From Lactarius indigo (Eukaryota; Basidiomycota; Agaricomycetes; Russulales; Russulaceae): a stretch of DNA of 64,000 nt. The notes under the pieces were generated by a model. The model did no database searches, was not told where the DNA came from, and saw only the letters and a program-made list of their open reading frames with translations. The stretch covers positions 1-64,000 of the forward strand of contig JAFKAC010000175.1 of assembly GCA_025766275.1 (NCBI GenBank), written 5' to 3'. Below are positions 12,028-23,589 of the stretch, in pieces. Each line of letters opens with the position of its first letter. Position 1 is the stretch's first letter. The position numbers were made by a program, and so were the translations under genes.

Positions 12028-14845
12028 CTTTAAGAGCATTGATTTGCTCTTGTTGGGCTGTGAGCGCTGCCAATAACTTTGCCACGTCTGCCTGGGACGT
12101 ATTGGCTTTGGGCGGTGCTGGAATACTTGATTGGGCGGTGGAAGCCGCCGACTGACTGGAAGAAGGTTGGGAGGGGGTCTCCTCACTACTGGCCGCAGCT
12201 TTCGCTTTGGCGGGTTTCCCCATGAATTTGAGCATGCAGACGGGTGCCCTATGGCCAACTTTCTGACAATGGTGGCACACATCACGTTCGTGGTTTCCAT
12301 CCTTTTTTGAGTGGTCCTTAGAACCACACCCATAACTGTCACGCCTCTGTGGGGGCGTGCGTCATTCTGTAACAGATCCTGCCTGAGGCAAAGGACTCTG
12401 AGTCGGATCCCCACTGAGTGGAAGGACTCCTAAGGTCCTCTGTAATAGCTCCTACGCTGAGGTAGCTAAGTCTGTGACAATCCCCCTGTGCTAAGGTGGG
12501 AAAGGTCTGTCTGTAACAGCCCCTTGTGATAAGGTGACTGAGTCTATTGGCAATGGACGAGCGCAGAGGCCTAAGTCCAAAGGTCACGTGTCACTGGGCT
12601 GACCAGTAAGACAGGAAGAGGATAAGAGCAAAGTTAAGGGGAAGCCTGCACAGAGGCTGAGAGGGGAATGACCCAAAGAGGACAAGGGTCAAGGGTCAAA
12701 GGTTCTGGGTCAAGGGCTTGAGTGCTGAAGAGACTGAGGCACTCAAGGAGACAGTGGAGATACAACGCAGATAGTTGATTAAGCCAAAGCTAAGGAGCTA
12801 AGGCGCACTACAGGAGTCCTTATATAGTACAGGATTGCGCCCGAGCGCATAATGCTACTGGTTGCTATAGATAGAGTAATGTGCTGGCAAGATGATGCTA
12901 GTATCGCACAAGATGGTATCATGCCAGCAAGGCAACAAGAAGGTGGACAAGAATAGCACAGAAGGTGCTAGAATGATCAGATAAAGGGGAAGCATAGGTT
13001 CAAGAAAGGTAACAGTCAAGAAAGGAGATGGATCAGATAAGGACAAGAAGGAAAAAGGTAATAGGGGGTTCGTGACAGTAACACTTGCCTTGCATGTGTT
13101 TTTGATAGTCTTGCCGGGTCTTTCCGCCGGATGCGGGCTTGCTCGTGCCGGATCCTTGCTGTCGTGATGCGTCGACTTGCATCGCGTCTGGATCGGACGG
13201 CTTGCCTGCGGGCAAGATCGACTGGCTGGACGAACCGCCCTTCTTTTCCGAGTCCCTCTGTCTCAGTCACTGATCTAGCGACTGTGAGACCTGCTTGAGG
13301 TCGTCGAAATCGACATGGGCCTTGTCCGTCAAGGCTAAGGCATCTTTTACGCGGTCCGAGAGACCGTCGTAAAAGCGGGTGCGGAGGTCTGCTTTTGACC
13401 ATCCAGTCTGTCCAGAGTACTGTTCGAACACGGATCGGTACTCTGCAACCGATCCGCGGCCCTGTTTTGTCTTCTTCAGCTGCTCCCTCGCTGTTTCTGT
13501 AGTGTCGAGGGGTGAGAACCGTCGGTTAAACTCCTTGACGAATTCGTCCCAAGAGCTACCGAACGGAATATTATTAGACTGAAGTTGTTCGAGGTAAGGG
13601 AGAGCCCATGACTTGGCTTCCCCTTCCATGAGGTTAAGAACCGCCATAATCCAGCAGTCTTCTGCCCGGAAGTACATGCCCTGGGCCGGGTCCCAGGTGT
13701 TCATAGCGTCCTGCTGTGAGCCTGCCCAATTATGGAAGGCTGCAAGGAAGTGACGGGCATCTGTAGAGTTGCCTTTCCCATCCCATGCTTTGGGACGGGC
13801 CACTACTTCCTTGTGTTTGGTGCTGGGCTTGGCTGCGGTTGCTGAAACTTGCGCGGTCAAGTCCGTGACCTTTTGTGTAAGTATGCCGACTACTTGGCCT
13901 AGATCACTTATAAGGCACAAGCAGTCGTTGAGAGTTGGGGGCGGAGCAGGAGCTGTGGGTGTAGGTGGAGCGGCGGCGGCGGCGGACATCCTGTCTAATT
14001 CGTCCTGTCTTTTTCTTTCCTCGTACTTTCTGATCGACTCCCTTCTGTCTTCGATGAGGCGAAGCTGTTCGTCTTCGTCGAAGTCGTCCCAGTTGTCGAA
14101 GTTCTTGATCCACTCTTTTTCTTCTTTAGAGAGGATCGTTTTGTACTTGGATGTTACTCCTGTGGGATACTGAGCTTGAGCTTGCGCTGCTCTCTGTTTC
14201 CCTTTGGGAGCTATTGTGGGAGTGGACAGACGGGGGAGGAGAAAGTTCGGGGGTGAGAACTGCCGCGAAGGCGATCAGCTGAGGGACGGTAAAAGGGGTG
14301 CCCGCAACGAGGCCGGAGACGCCGTAAAGTTCTAGAAGAGCGAAGCGAAATTCTCTGTCGTAATAGATGGTGCGGAGGTAAGCTTCTGCGTCGTTCTGTG
14401 GTTCGCCTTCTAGAGAGAACCTGTAGTGGACTTCTTCACCAGCAAAGATTTCTTGCTGATAAACTACAAGGGGTGCTTGGGGGTTGTCAACGAGTGTCTC
14501 GTTGGAGGAGGAGTGCGCCGAGTAATAGGAGTGCTCCGAAACTACTGTCGGAGTGGGAGATGCAAATCGAGGTGAAGGGATTGGGTCAGTGGACGATTGA
14601 CCTGCTCCCTGTACGTGTAGCGATGCCGAAGCAGAGGCTAAGTTTGGAGTGAAATATGATCGTGGGGGTGAAGGGGGCGCTGGGACAGGAAGTACGGTTT
14701 CCTGTCTCCTCCGAAAGATACTTCGAAGACGTTGACGAACGTTCGCAAATATGCGAGGCAGTTTGGAAAAATGGGTGGTAATATATGACGACGTGTTACG
14801 ACGACCGCGAAGCGCTAAGTCGAAGGTGATTGGAGAGTCCGATCA
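12017..14845 (-). pseudogene. gag: Gypsy Gag, broken
   Basis: Capsid/nucleocapsid region on the minus strand. Parts: an N-terminal segment at about 14250-14845 (FRFALLELYG, FTVPQL) with no ATG in its frame; a change of frame in the G/C runs near 14225-14260; the main capsid frame, whose first ATG is at 13989; a TGA at 13267-13269; then the same frame continues to about 13083 (MQVDASR, GKCY). There a 741-bp LTR is inserted. Past it the frame resumes, with zinc knuckle CHHCQKVGHRAPVC (CX2CX4HX4C), and ends at TAG 12017-12019. Removing the insert plus one target repeat restores the frame arithmetic exactly. The internal TGA lies where CGA would give Arg, consistent with a CpG transition. Confidence 0.85.
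12337..13077. repeat. Solo LTR nested inside gag
   Basis: 741 bp starting TGTCACG and ending CGTGACA, flanked by ATAAC (12332-12336) and GTAAC (13078-13082), a 4-of-5 target duplication. It separates two halves of the Gag nucleocapsid that are otherwise in one frame: 741 plus 5 bp accounts for the frame offset. It has no coding capacity. Orientation is uncertain because both termini are inverted TGTCACG. It is a different family from the host LTR. Confidence 0.8.
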
Positions 14846-15331
14846 AGCAAGACCAATACACAGTGATATTTCACACTGCGCGAGGCTGCGGCGATGACAG
14901 AACACTCAAGAATGGGGTAATGAAATGTGTAGAGCCACAAGGCTGTCTGCCTCAGTCTTCTCGACCTGTTGGCTGCCTCTCACGCCGAAGCGCTCTCAAA
15001 CTTTTCTGTTTACTTCGCGTACAGCTGTCGCAGGCTAGGCCTGGCAGGCTTCTCTTCCACTTGCAGCTTATCTGGCGTGGTGACCAGTTCTGCAAGCAGT
15101 ACCCAAACGTTCTACTGATGACCAGATAGAACACCTATAGGCAAGCACAATCTATGCCGACTTTACGGACAATAGAGTTGTACCAAGATAGCGCAGATTC
15201 TGCGTACGAAGGTCCACAGGCAAAGAGTGAGGTGGATAACACAAGGGACTTGTGGTCGTCAACCACCTAGAAAGGAAAATAGAAAACGCCGGTAAGAATA
15301 AAGGGGCGTGTGAAGGAAGAACTTGTCCTAA
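14846..15331 (-). other. Gypsy 5' leader region
   Basis: About 490 bp between the 5' LTR and visible gag coding. It should hold the primer binding site next to the LTR; the minus-strand sequence there begins TTAGGACAAGTTCTTCC, which I could not match to a specific tRNA from memory. A first gag exon could be here but none is evident. Confidence 0.4.
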
Positions 15332-16105
15332 TGTAGCAGTATGACTTATCGCGTACAACTAGACCAAGGAAAGTGTTAGTGAACTGAACTGGTGACACGC
15401 TCAAGCCTAGCACGGAGACAAGTCACGCGCCGAACGTACAGTCACTGCGGAGAGTATGCGCACTTGAGGACTTTATGCAAGTCCAAAGGCAAAGTGATCA
15501 CGCAGTGGTACGCTGAGTGGAGAACCAAGAGGACAAGTTAACATTGGAGAGGTAAGGGAAGTACAAGAGAATACGCACCTGAGTGGAGAACCAAGAGGAC
15601 AAGTTGGTTCCACTCAGGACGCTACATGAGGGTTTATATACTATGCTGCGGCTGAGTTCGAATTACTACAGAACCTTGTTACTAAAGGTATGTGTAATGG
15701 TAATGAGTCAGACGCTGACGCGTCGTGTCTAATAATAGCATTATCTATTGTGCTGACTGATGCGCAGTCATTAATGCTGACAGAACAATGACGTGTCCTT
15801 ATCTATGAGTCATAACCCTATGACAACGTAGTCTAGAACTATCTAGAACCTTCCCTGCTTATCGTCCAATGAGAAACTACTATACTAATGAGGAAAGTGA
15901 CCTAGAAAGGTAACTCCTAACAAGGAAGTTACTATCTCACGGTCATGTGCTTGTGGGTGCACATGTTGGCATCACGTGACTAACCATCTTATCATATCTA
16001 ATGATAAGGACTTGGATATTTGACTCAACGTTGGAGGTTCGTATCTCTACCAAATAAATCCATAAAAATACGGAAAAATAAGGCAAAAATAGAGCGTCCG
16101 TGACA
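15332..16105 (-). repeat. 5' LTR of the gypsy element
   Basis: 774 bp, three differences from the partner LTR. On the minus strand it should carry the promoter of the element. Confidence 0.96.
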
Positions 16106-16110
16106 TCATG
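16106..16110. other. Target site duplication TCATG (right)
   Basis: Matches 7342-7346. Confidence 0.93.
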
Positions 16111-17304
16111 TGTCTGACAGGACTAGTGTATATTTAGTAACTGTACTACACTAATAGTTGTAATCTAAGAAGGCCATAGCGTTGTGGGTGAGGCTTGCAA
16201 GCCGCGTCGGTGTCGTGGGTGTCGCAGCGCCGTATTGGTGTTACGGGGTCGTGGCACCACGTTGCTGCTGTGGTGTCACAGCACCGCATTGGTATCGTGA
16301 CGTTGTGGCGCCATGTCGGTGTCATGGTGCCAGGGCGCTGTGTCAGAGTCGTGGTGTCGCGGCACCGCGTCGGTTGGCACCATATTGATGTTGTGGTGTC
16401 GGCGCTGCGTCTGTGTCATGGTGTCGTGGTGATGTCGAGTCGTGGCACCATGTTGGTGTTGTGATGTCGTGGCACCCAGAGAGCGTGTTTAAACCTAGAC
16501 AGTAAAAAAAAAAAAAAAAAAACACAATATTGTAGTTAGCTAAAAGTCAGCTAAAATAACATGGCAAGACCACTTAGCCTAGTAGCTTCTTGAGGGTTTC
16601 CTGGACCAAATGAATGCAGTTGACGAGGACTGCATTGGACATGAATGTTGCTGTGGTGGTTGTTGACACGTTGCAGCAGCGCCCGGTCCGGTGACCTGCG
16701 TGCCCAACGAAACCCGTGACCCGTGACATTGGGTAAGGGTTTCATGAGGGTCACAAATTCCGTACCCGCCCGAACCCTTGGGCCATACCGGGTTCGGAAA
16801 CCTGTTATATACTAACTCTCAGTGTCCCATGCTTCACGAAGTTTGACTCGCAGCTCAACAAGCACAGCTTCAGGCTGGTGTGCCACACCATTGCAAGGAA
16901 ACTGCATACTGTGAGACATGACGTGGGACTGAGATGTTGTATATATATCTTGAGCAAAGTGTGTGCGTGCTCGAAGTGGGAGGGATGGCAACACTGCCGA
17001 GCAATATGTTGGGACAACTATTTTATAACTCGATTCTTGCGACATAACTAATTTTAAAAACATTTTTCCTCTGACTTAATTATGAACCCCGCTAGTAAAC
17101 TTTCAAGTCCGCACCTTGTGTATTTGTTGAAGGGGTCTATCGATTTGGATCCTGCTAGAAATAGTAGATGGCGATTTTTATTTATTTCTGAATTGCGTGG
17201 AAGTACAGCATTGACAGACAAGTTCCCATGCCTTTACAGCACATTTGGCAAGCAGAGAAGCACCACAGAGCTTCGGCATTTTGCGCCTTCTCTGTTACTG
17301 TCAC
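16111..17304. other. Non-coding stretch between gypsy and hAT, with GC-rich minisatellite
   Basis: About 16180-16480 is a degenerate GC-rich repeat of GTCGTGGCGCC-type units; a run of about 18 A follows near 16504-16521. The rest has no supported gene. The right part was probably continuous with the DNA after 24595 before the hAT insertion. Confidence 0.5.
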
Positions 17305-17312
17305 CGTGCACG
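17305..17312. other. hAT target site duplication CGTGCACG (left)
   Basis: Identical direct copy at 24588-24595. Confidence 0.93.
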
Positions 17313-17440
17313 TAGTGTTGCCGTGGCTCGGCTCAGCTTGGCTCGGCTCAGCTAAGCGTGGCTCGACCAAAAATGATGAGCCGAGCTGAGCCATTCCCAA
17401 TTGAGCCGGCTCGAGCCAGGCTGAGCTGGCTCGAGCCACT
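17313..17440. repeat. Left terminal and subterminal repeats of the hAT element
   Basis: After the 23-bp inverted repeat the motif GGCTCGGCTCAGC and its complement GAGCCGAGC recur several times (near 17323, 17339, 17379). Clustered short motifs of this sort bind transposase in other hAT elements; binding here is inferred. Confidence 0.75.
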
Positions 17441-17539
17441 CAAAGTACGAATAAGTAATCGTACCATTTTGGGTAGCCAGACGACTCAGACCTGACGAGG
17501 CTGGCGTCGTCGTACTGCGCCCTTCGCCCCACGTTCGAC

Positions 17540-18600
17540 AAGCCCGTGTGACTTTGTGTGAGACTGTCGTACTACTCCCCTTCCTGTTCCTCTCGTTTTC
17601 GCTGCCCCCCCCCCCCTGATTTCTTTGCCCACGCTGGCTTGCCGTCTGTGCGCCGTCTGCGCGCTGTCCGCGCTGCCTGCGTGCCGACCGCTTGCTATGT
17701 GTATTCTCTGGGTCTTTGCCGCCACCGCCTACATCTTCGCTGCTGCCCCGGGTCCTCGCCGCTGTCCTTGCCGCTGCCGCTCTCTGCGCCCAATTCGCCG
17801 TCGCTCTGAGTCCTCTGCCGCCCTCAGCACCTTGCCGCGTCCTTGCCGCCCTCTCTGGATCTTCGCTACCGCCGCCTGTCCCTCGCTCCTGTCCTCTGCC
17901 CCCTCGCTACTGCTCTCTGCCCCTCGCCACCACTCTGCCCCCTCACCGTCGCCGCCCTCTCTGCGTCGTCACCACCGCCGTCCGTGTCTCACCGCTGCCG
18001 CTGCCGCCTGTGCCCTCGCTGCCGCCGCTGTTGTCGTTGTCGCTGCCGTCTGCGCCCTCGCGCCGCCGTCTGCGTCATCGCCACTGCCGCTGTCATCGTT
18101 GGCCTTGCTGCAGCCGTCTGCGCTCTCGCCTTCTCTGTGACGCCCTCATCGCCGCTGCCACTCTGCGCCCTTGCCGCCGCCGCCTTGCGCCCTCAGCTGT
18201 GTCATCGCTGTCGCTGTCACCTGCCCCAGGTCGCTGCCGATCTTGTGCCTTGGGCCCTTCCTCGCTGTCTCATCACCTCGGGTCCCCCTTGGACTGCCGT
18301 CGTACACCGTCGCGCCCCCTCGGACTGCCCCGCGCCCCCCGTCGCACCCCCTCGGACTGCCCCGCGCCCCCCCTCGCGTCCCCTTGGACTGCTTCGCACC
18401 CTCCTCGCGCCCCCTCGGACTGCCCTCGGACCCCCCTCGCGCCTCCTCGGACTGCCTTCGCGCCACCTCGGAATGCCTTCGCGCCACCTCGGACCGCCTT
18501 CGCGTCCCCCTCACGACCCTTGGACCTTCGCGCCCTCCTCGCCCCCCCCTCCCCATCCCCTTTTCTCATCCCCTCCCTCTTTTCCCTCTCTGGTCACCCT
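17540..18600. repeat. C/T-rich subterminal low-complexity block of the hAT element
   Basis: About 1 kb of GCCGCC/CTGCC-type sequence, ending in a minisatellite of CCTCGGACTGCC-type units (about 18285-18500). The long proline/serine/arginine frames in it are by-products of composition. The first part resembles the complement of about 23650-24110, which suggests diverged long inverted repeats. Confidence 0.65.
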
Positions 18601-18692
18601 GGGTGAGTCGCACGGGTCTCCTATTTGTATGTAGTTCATTCCTAGGTACAAATACATGTATATAGCCTTGTTGCAAATAGATTCTTTTCAAA

Positions 18693-20263
18693 CTACTGCT
18701 CGCTGATGCCCCTGAGATAAGCCCTCAAGTCCTCAACTGGTCTGACTGCCTCCACTCCTTCTAGCTCTGCTAATTCATCCTTCTCTCCAAGCCCTTCAGT
18801 GAAATTGAGTTCCCTTTTATACTTTGCCTGGAACTTAAGTATCTGTAGGGCTTCCATGTTGCTTGGCTTAAGGCGGTTCCTCCTGGCTCTAGCTGTCTCC
18901 TTGCTTGCTGAGAAGACACGCTCACATGGTACTGAAGTGGCTTGAATGGGGAGTAAGTCCATAGCAAGCTTGAAGAGTGTTGGCCACTTTTTCTGGTGTT
19001 CCTGCCATTCCAACTGCTGTTAGTACCCCCTAACAAAATGGCCCACCCTACACACCTGCCAGAACTCCATAACATTGGCAAATTTGACTGGGACTGCCAG
19101 ATAGTCATCAATTTCACCTTCTAAGGTATCTGCCAATGGCCTGTAGGTAGGCATTCTGCCAATACCAAGGCTTGCCAAAGTGGCCTGCATGCCACCAAAT
19201 GGTTCAGAAGGTGGAGGGGGTGCAGCTGATCTAGTAGGGGCTCTAGATGGTGTGTGTAATGGCCTGAGCTACTTAAGATTTTAGTTTTAAAGTGGCATGA
19301 CAAATTAAAGGCACTCACTGCATCAAGGAGGTGATGCTTTACTGTTTCAGCAACATGTGATGGGTACTGTTGCTTGAACCATTCAAGCTTTAACAAAGGG
19401 TTAAGAACTGTTCACATGGCATGAGAAATTATGCAGCATATTAAAATGGTCACTCACCCATTGAAAGCAGATATGCTGGAGTTTCAAAGGCCTGAGCAGA
19501 ATAAGATTCTGTCTTCTCTATACCTTTTTTAATGATAAGACCAATATCCAGTCCCTCAATCATTAAGTCAGTGGCCAAGTCATTTAGAGACTTTATAAAG
19601 CCCTCAAATGCAGGGACTGTGCCACAAAGTGTTGGTGTCTTCTCATAAGAGAGTGACTGCTGATACCAGAAGGGAATCTAATAAATTAAATAATTAATAC
19701 ACAATTAGAGAAGGAAAATATTTACATACCTGAAGAATTCTCTGAAGTCCTTGAAGGACCATCCAATCATCCTCATCTAATGGATCTGGCCCTCCCTCCT
19801 CCTGAATAAACCTATCAATTGCCTAACTCAAAGTTAGCATTAGAATTTATTAAATGATTTAAAACATACCTCTCTCAAAACAAATGCCCTCTTGATCATC
19901 AAATAAGCAGAGGACCACCTTGTTTCCACATCACGAATTAATTGCAGAGAAGGTACATCTGACTCCTCTGCAATTGCAGCAAATATATCACGCCTTCGTG
20001 ATGAATTGCGGATCTATTATAAATAAGTTAGAAAAAAGAAAAAAAAAAAAAGAGAAAACTCGGAAAAAGAGAAAGAAAAAGAAAAAGAAAAAGAAAAAGA
20101 AAAGAAAAAGAAAAAGAAAAAGAAAAAGAAAAAGAAAAAGAAAAAGAAAAAGAAAAAGAAAAAGAAAAAGAAAAAGAAAAAGAAAAAGAAAAAGAAAAAG
20201 AAAAAGAAAAAGAAAAAGAAAAAGAAAAAGAAAAAGAAAAAGAAAAAGAAAAAGAAAAAGAAA

Positions 20264-20295
<32 letters not shown>

Positions 20296-22128
20296 AAAAA
20301 CTCGGAAAAAAAACTCGGAAAAAAAACTCGGAAAAAAACAGGAAAAAAACAGGAAAAAAGGAAAAACTCACATAAACAATAATTTGCTGAAGCTTTTTAA
20401 CTTGGTGAAAACCAAATGCAGGTGCTGCCTCTAGCATTTCCTTGCATGCAAGGTTTACAATATGGGCAAAGCATCTAAGAAGTGTCAGCAATAAATAAAT
20501 AAATAGTTTGATACTTACCTGATGTGATTCTGCTCTGCAGAAAACCTAGTATTAGGATATTGCTTCTTCAACTGATTTTCTAATGCCTCCATCATAGAGC
20601 TGTTGTTAGATGCATTATCTGTTGTTATCCAACCAATCTGTTTTTAAAAAAAATTAATTAGCTGAATTTTTTTATAAGATAAAATAGATATTACTTTTCT
20701 TTCAAGCCCCATCCTAGTAATAATGAAATAAAAGACCTCAGCTAACCTCTCCCCAGTGTGGGTCCCAGGAAAATAGACAAATCCAATGAGATCAGCTCTA
20801 AGGGTTAGCTTTTGCTGGCCATCTTGAGTCTGGATCTGCTCTACCCAGTGAGCAGTAACAGCCATATATGGCTTGAGGTCAGGGTCAGACCACATGTCTG
20901 TGGTAAAAGAGACCCTCCCAAGGCAGCTCTTCTAAATATAAGTTAGCCCTCAAGCACTAAGATATGATAATTTGACATTACCTGAATATTCTGAGATAAA
21001 TTGTGAAGAGCCTCTACACTGTTCTCCACAATGCGCTTCTGCATAGTGGTCCTGTGAGGGATGTCTGCATCATGCAGCTCAGGGCGAAGTAGGAGACACA
21101 GGTGGCGGAACTCTGGTCTCTCTACAATCATCACAGCCTTTAAAAAAAAATTAAATAAGAGAAAAAAATAGAAAAAAAAAAAAAAAACCTGATCTGTGGC
21201 AACAATAAATTGCACAAGGCCATCTAAAAAGTTGTCTTGAGTGAAGGGAGTGTGGCGCTCAGCTTGGCGCTCCACAGAAACTCCAGTAACTCTTGCAACA
21301 GCTTCTTCCCCCTCTTTACCTCTCAACTCAATCTTGAGTCTTTGACACTCAGCAACCCACTCTTCTGCATGGTTCTTGAGCAGATGAGACCGCAGTGGAC
21401 CTGTTGCAGTAGTGGGGCGATATGAGTGTATTTTGATGGATGCATCCTCTTGATGAAGTACCCTAAAATATTTTTAGAAATAAAAATAAAATAGATAAAA
21501 TAAAACTTACAAGCAGAATTTGCACTGTTTCTTCCCTTCAACAACTTGAAAAAATCTCAAGGTATCATCACCTGATCCTAGCCTAGACCCAGCTTTTTGA
21601 GCCCTCCTTGAGTGATGGGTTGGAGTTGGAGGGTCAGAGCTGCCTTCCTGGTCATTGGGGCCAGCGCCACCCTCCTGAGAGCCCTCTGACACATTTCCAA
21701 GGTCAAAGTTCTCAGGCTGAGGTAAGCTAAGGCCTCCCTGTATTAAATTGATTAAAGAAAAATTATAAAGGTAATAAAATAAATACTCACTTGATTGAGA
21801 GCCTGAACAGGTGAAGAACCTGCAAAGGGATCCTCTCCCTCTAAATTCTGTTGTGAGGGTCCAGGGGGGCCACCCAAAGCCACAGAAGTGGTGTCTAGAT
21901 CAAAGTGCACATGCTGTCTGGCAGTTGATGCCTGAGCAGCTGTGGATGCAACTAACAACAGTATGAATGTATGGATACACCATTGAAAAATGAGCACATA
22001 CCATCAAGCTGAAAAGACATCTCCAGAGCACCACCAGGAAGCTGTTTGACCCGAGCTTTCTTGGTAGTCTTTTGCTTTTTTGGAGTTCTTTTAGGTGTTG
22101 AGGGGGCCCTCTTCCTAGATCCAGCCAT
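18693..22128 (-). CDS. hAT transposase (BED zinc finger, RNase H-like core, hATC dimerisation domain)
   Basis: A gene of ten or so exons read right to left. Exon 1 starts at ATG 22128 (MAGSRKRAPS) and ends at about 22002. Later exons are near 21790-21955, 21511-21740, 21190-21465, 20983-21137, 20690-20935, 20520-20640, 20370-20490, then several between 20010 and 18693. A BED finger is visible as CKFC plus LRSHLLKNH. The core includes FTTDMWSDPDLKPYMAVTAH, TTDNASNNSSMM and CFAHIVNLACK; the last exons carry CERVFSASKETARARRNRL, the hATC signature. Stop at 18693. Introns use GT-AG with branch-like TACTAAC near one acceptor. One intron holds a hexanucleotide array. No stop was seen in the exon text I followed, so it could be active, but not every junction was proved. 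Confidence 0.85.
20014..20369 (-). repeat. (GAAAAA)n hexanucleotide array in a transposase intron
   Basis: About 230 bp of nearly pure GAAAAA (about 20062-20292), flanked by CTCGGAAAAA copies. On the sense (minus) strand it is a TTTTTC polypyrimidine tract inside an intron of about 355 bp between exons ending QQIIVY and beginning with IRNSSRR. Confidence 0.85.
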
Positions 22129-22332
22129 AGTGGGTGAAGCCAAGAGTAACACAAAAAGGATTTAAGAAGTAGATGAAGTAGATGAGCTGAGATCGTGCAA
22201 AGATAAGGAGAGACAAGAGCGTAGTAGACGGCAGGAGACTGAGACGAGAGTGTGGGAATGCGCGGCGTACGTCTGGTGGCTGCAAAATTTCGTGAACACT
22301 CACACTCCCAACTCATTTCCATTTTTCCACAC

Positions 22333-22751
22333 GCACCCTCGCAGGCATCAAGACCGGCCTCATACAGCTGTGGTGAGACCACCACGACGAGCCCTGAGGC
22401 CAAGAACCTCTGTCAGGTTCTTGAGAGGAGGCTGCACAGCCTATCCAGGATGCTAGGTACGTCTCCTCCCCCTGGCTCCCAGCAGCGGCGATGACGACAA
22501 TATCGTCCAGCTGCTGTGACGACGATGTGACGACCCTACCCACTCCCAACGGCGGCGGCAGTGGCACCAACCCCGAGACGACGACAACGACGTCACCCGA
22601 GCCCCCGAAGGTGGCGGCGGCGACGGCACCAGCCCCTGAGCCTCAAGGTGATGATGACACGAAGACGACGTCACCCGAACCCTCAACGGTGGTGGCAATG
22701 GCACCAACCCCGGGGCTTCAAGGCAACGACCTGCCCCAGGCCCTCAAGGCA

Positions 22752-22785
<34 letters not shown>

Positions 22786-23015
22786 CCCGGGGCTTCATGG
22801 CGACAACAACAGTGCTACCCCGGAGTCGGCAACGACGTCACCCAAGCCTCTAAGGTGACGGCGGCAGTGGCACCAGTACCAGCGGCGGGGCCTCGAGGCC
22901 ACGACGTCACCCATCCCCCGATGGTGGCGACTGTAGCACCAGCCCCGTGCTTGATCCTTATTTCATGAGTGCTCTTTACTTTTTTTTTTCTTTGATGCTG
23001 TCGTTGATGGTGTAC
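22333..23015. repeat. Low-complexity (ACG)n-rich minisatellite inside the hAT element
   Basis: Repeated CCTCAAGGCAACGACG-like units, with a pure run of ACG at about 22750-22786. Frames on both strands give Thr/Pro/Arg-rich text without motifs. Similar units recur at 23345-23420. Confidence 0.65.
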
Positions 23016-23019
23016 TTCC

Positions 23020-23345
23020 TCAGTCTCCGAGGCAATGAGCCTCATCCAGCTCTTTGTCCCGGCCGAGGTCGCCCACAACACCGTTTCCGAACTCGGTGAG
23101 CTCCCATCTATTCTAACCCCTCCTAAGCTCAACCCCGATGTAAACCCCTTCCAGCGGTCATTTGTCGGCGAGATTTGTCGCATCGAGGAGATGCCCCATC
23201 GCGTCCGCTTTTTTCCCGCGCAAATCGACCGCGAGCACGCATCAAGGAGATGGCCCGTCGCGTCCGCTTTTTCCCACGCAAATCGACCGCGAGCACGATC
23301 CCGTTCCCATCCGATGTACAATTCCGCACCACTCATCCCCGTGGC
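23020..23345 (+). pseudogene. Captured fragment of the V-ATPase subunit a gene (VPH1-like N-terminus)
   Basis: The plus strand reads SEAMSLIQLFVPAEVAHN, then NPFQRSFVGEI, RVRFF and, in another frame, MYNSAPLIP: the start of the V0 subunit a family (typically SLVQLFVPTEVAHDTV, NPFQRSFVGEIRRIDEM). A GTGAG-to-CTAAG stretch at about 23096-23129 looks like a retained intron, so capture was at DNA level. The fragment is only the first 100 or so codons, and about 55 bp near 23190-23300 is duplicated in tandem. It cannot make the enzyme. Confidence 0.75.
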
Positions 23346-23589
23346 TTCAAGGTGACGAACTGCCCCAGGCCCTCAAGGCGACGACGACGACGCAACCCAG
23401 GCCCCCAAGGCAACGCCAGGCCCTGAGGAGGACGATGCCGATGCGGCTTGGTTGGAGGAGCTTCACTCGTAGTAGATAGTAGTACTTGTTGTATATACTA
23501 GAGTCAAAACTAATAAAATCTATTTCTCAAATCAATATACATACTACACTACAGTAGATACAAACACTAGGTGCGAATGAGGGTGCTAG

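Larger units (their letters stand above)
7347..16105 (-). mobile_element. Full-length Ty3/gypsy chromovirus-type LTR retrotransposon
   Basis: Two 774-bp LTRs (7347-8120 and 15332-16105) bound an 8759-bp element, flanked by a perfect 5-bp target duplication TCATG at 7342-7346 and 16106-16110. LTRs begin TG and end CA. The reading direction is minus, so the 5' LTR is 15332-16105. Order on the minus strand: leader, gag, protease, reverse transcriptase, RNase H, integrase, chromodomain. LTRs differ at only 3 of 774 positions, which implies a recent insertion. The copy is damaged in gag (nested LTR, internal stop, probable upstream frameshift), so it is probably not autonomous although pol is open. 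Confidence 0.96.

Noticed and set aside
17305..17312. GTGCACGT / ACGTGCAC flanks first read as an inverted pair
   Set aside because: With the element start set at TAGTGTTGCC the flanks become a direct 8-bp repeat CGTGCACG, as required for a target duplication.
17558..18665. Several Pro/Ser/Arg-rich ORFs of 160-300 codons
   Set aside because: Both strands and several frames are open because of C/T-rich composition; no motif in any.
19920..20491. Lys/Arg-rich and Phe/Leu-rich ORFs
   Set aside because: They are translations of the GAAAAA array inside a transposase intron.
22313..22968. Thr/Pro-rich ORFs within the hAT element
   Set aside because: Produced by CCTCAAGGCAACGACG-type minisatellite; no folded domain.
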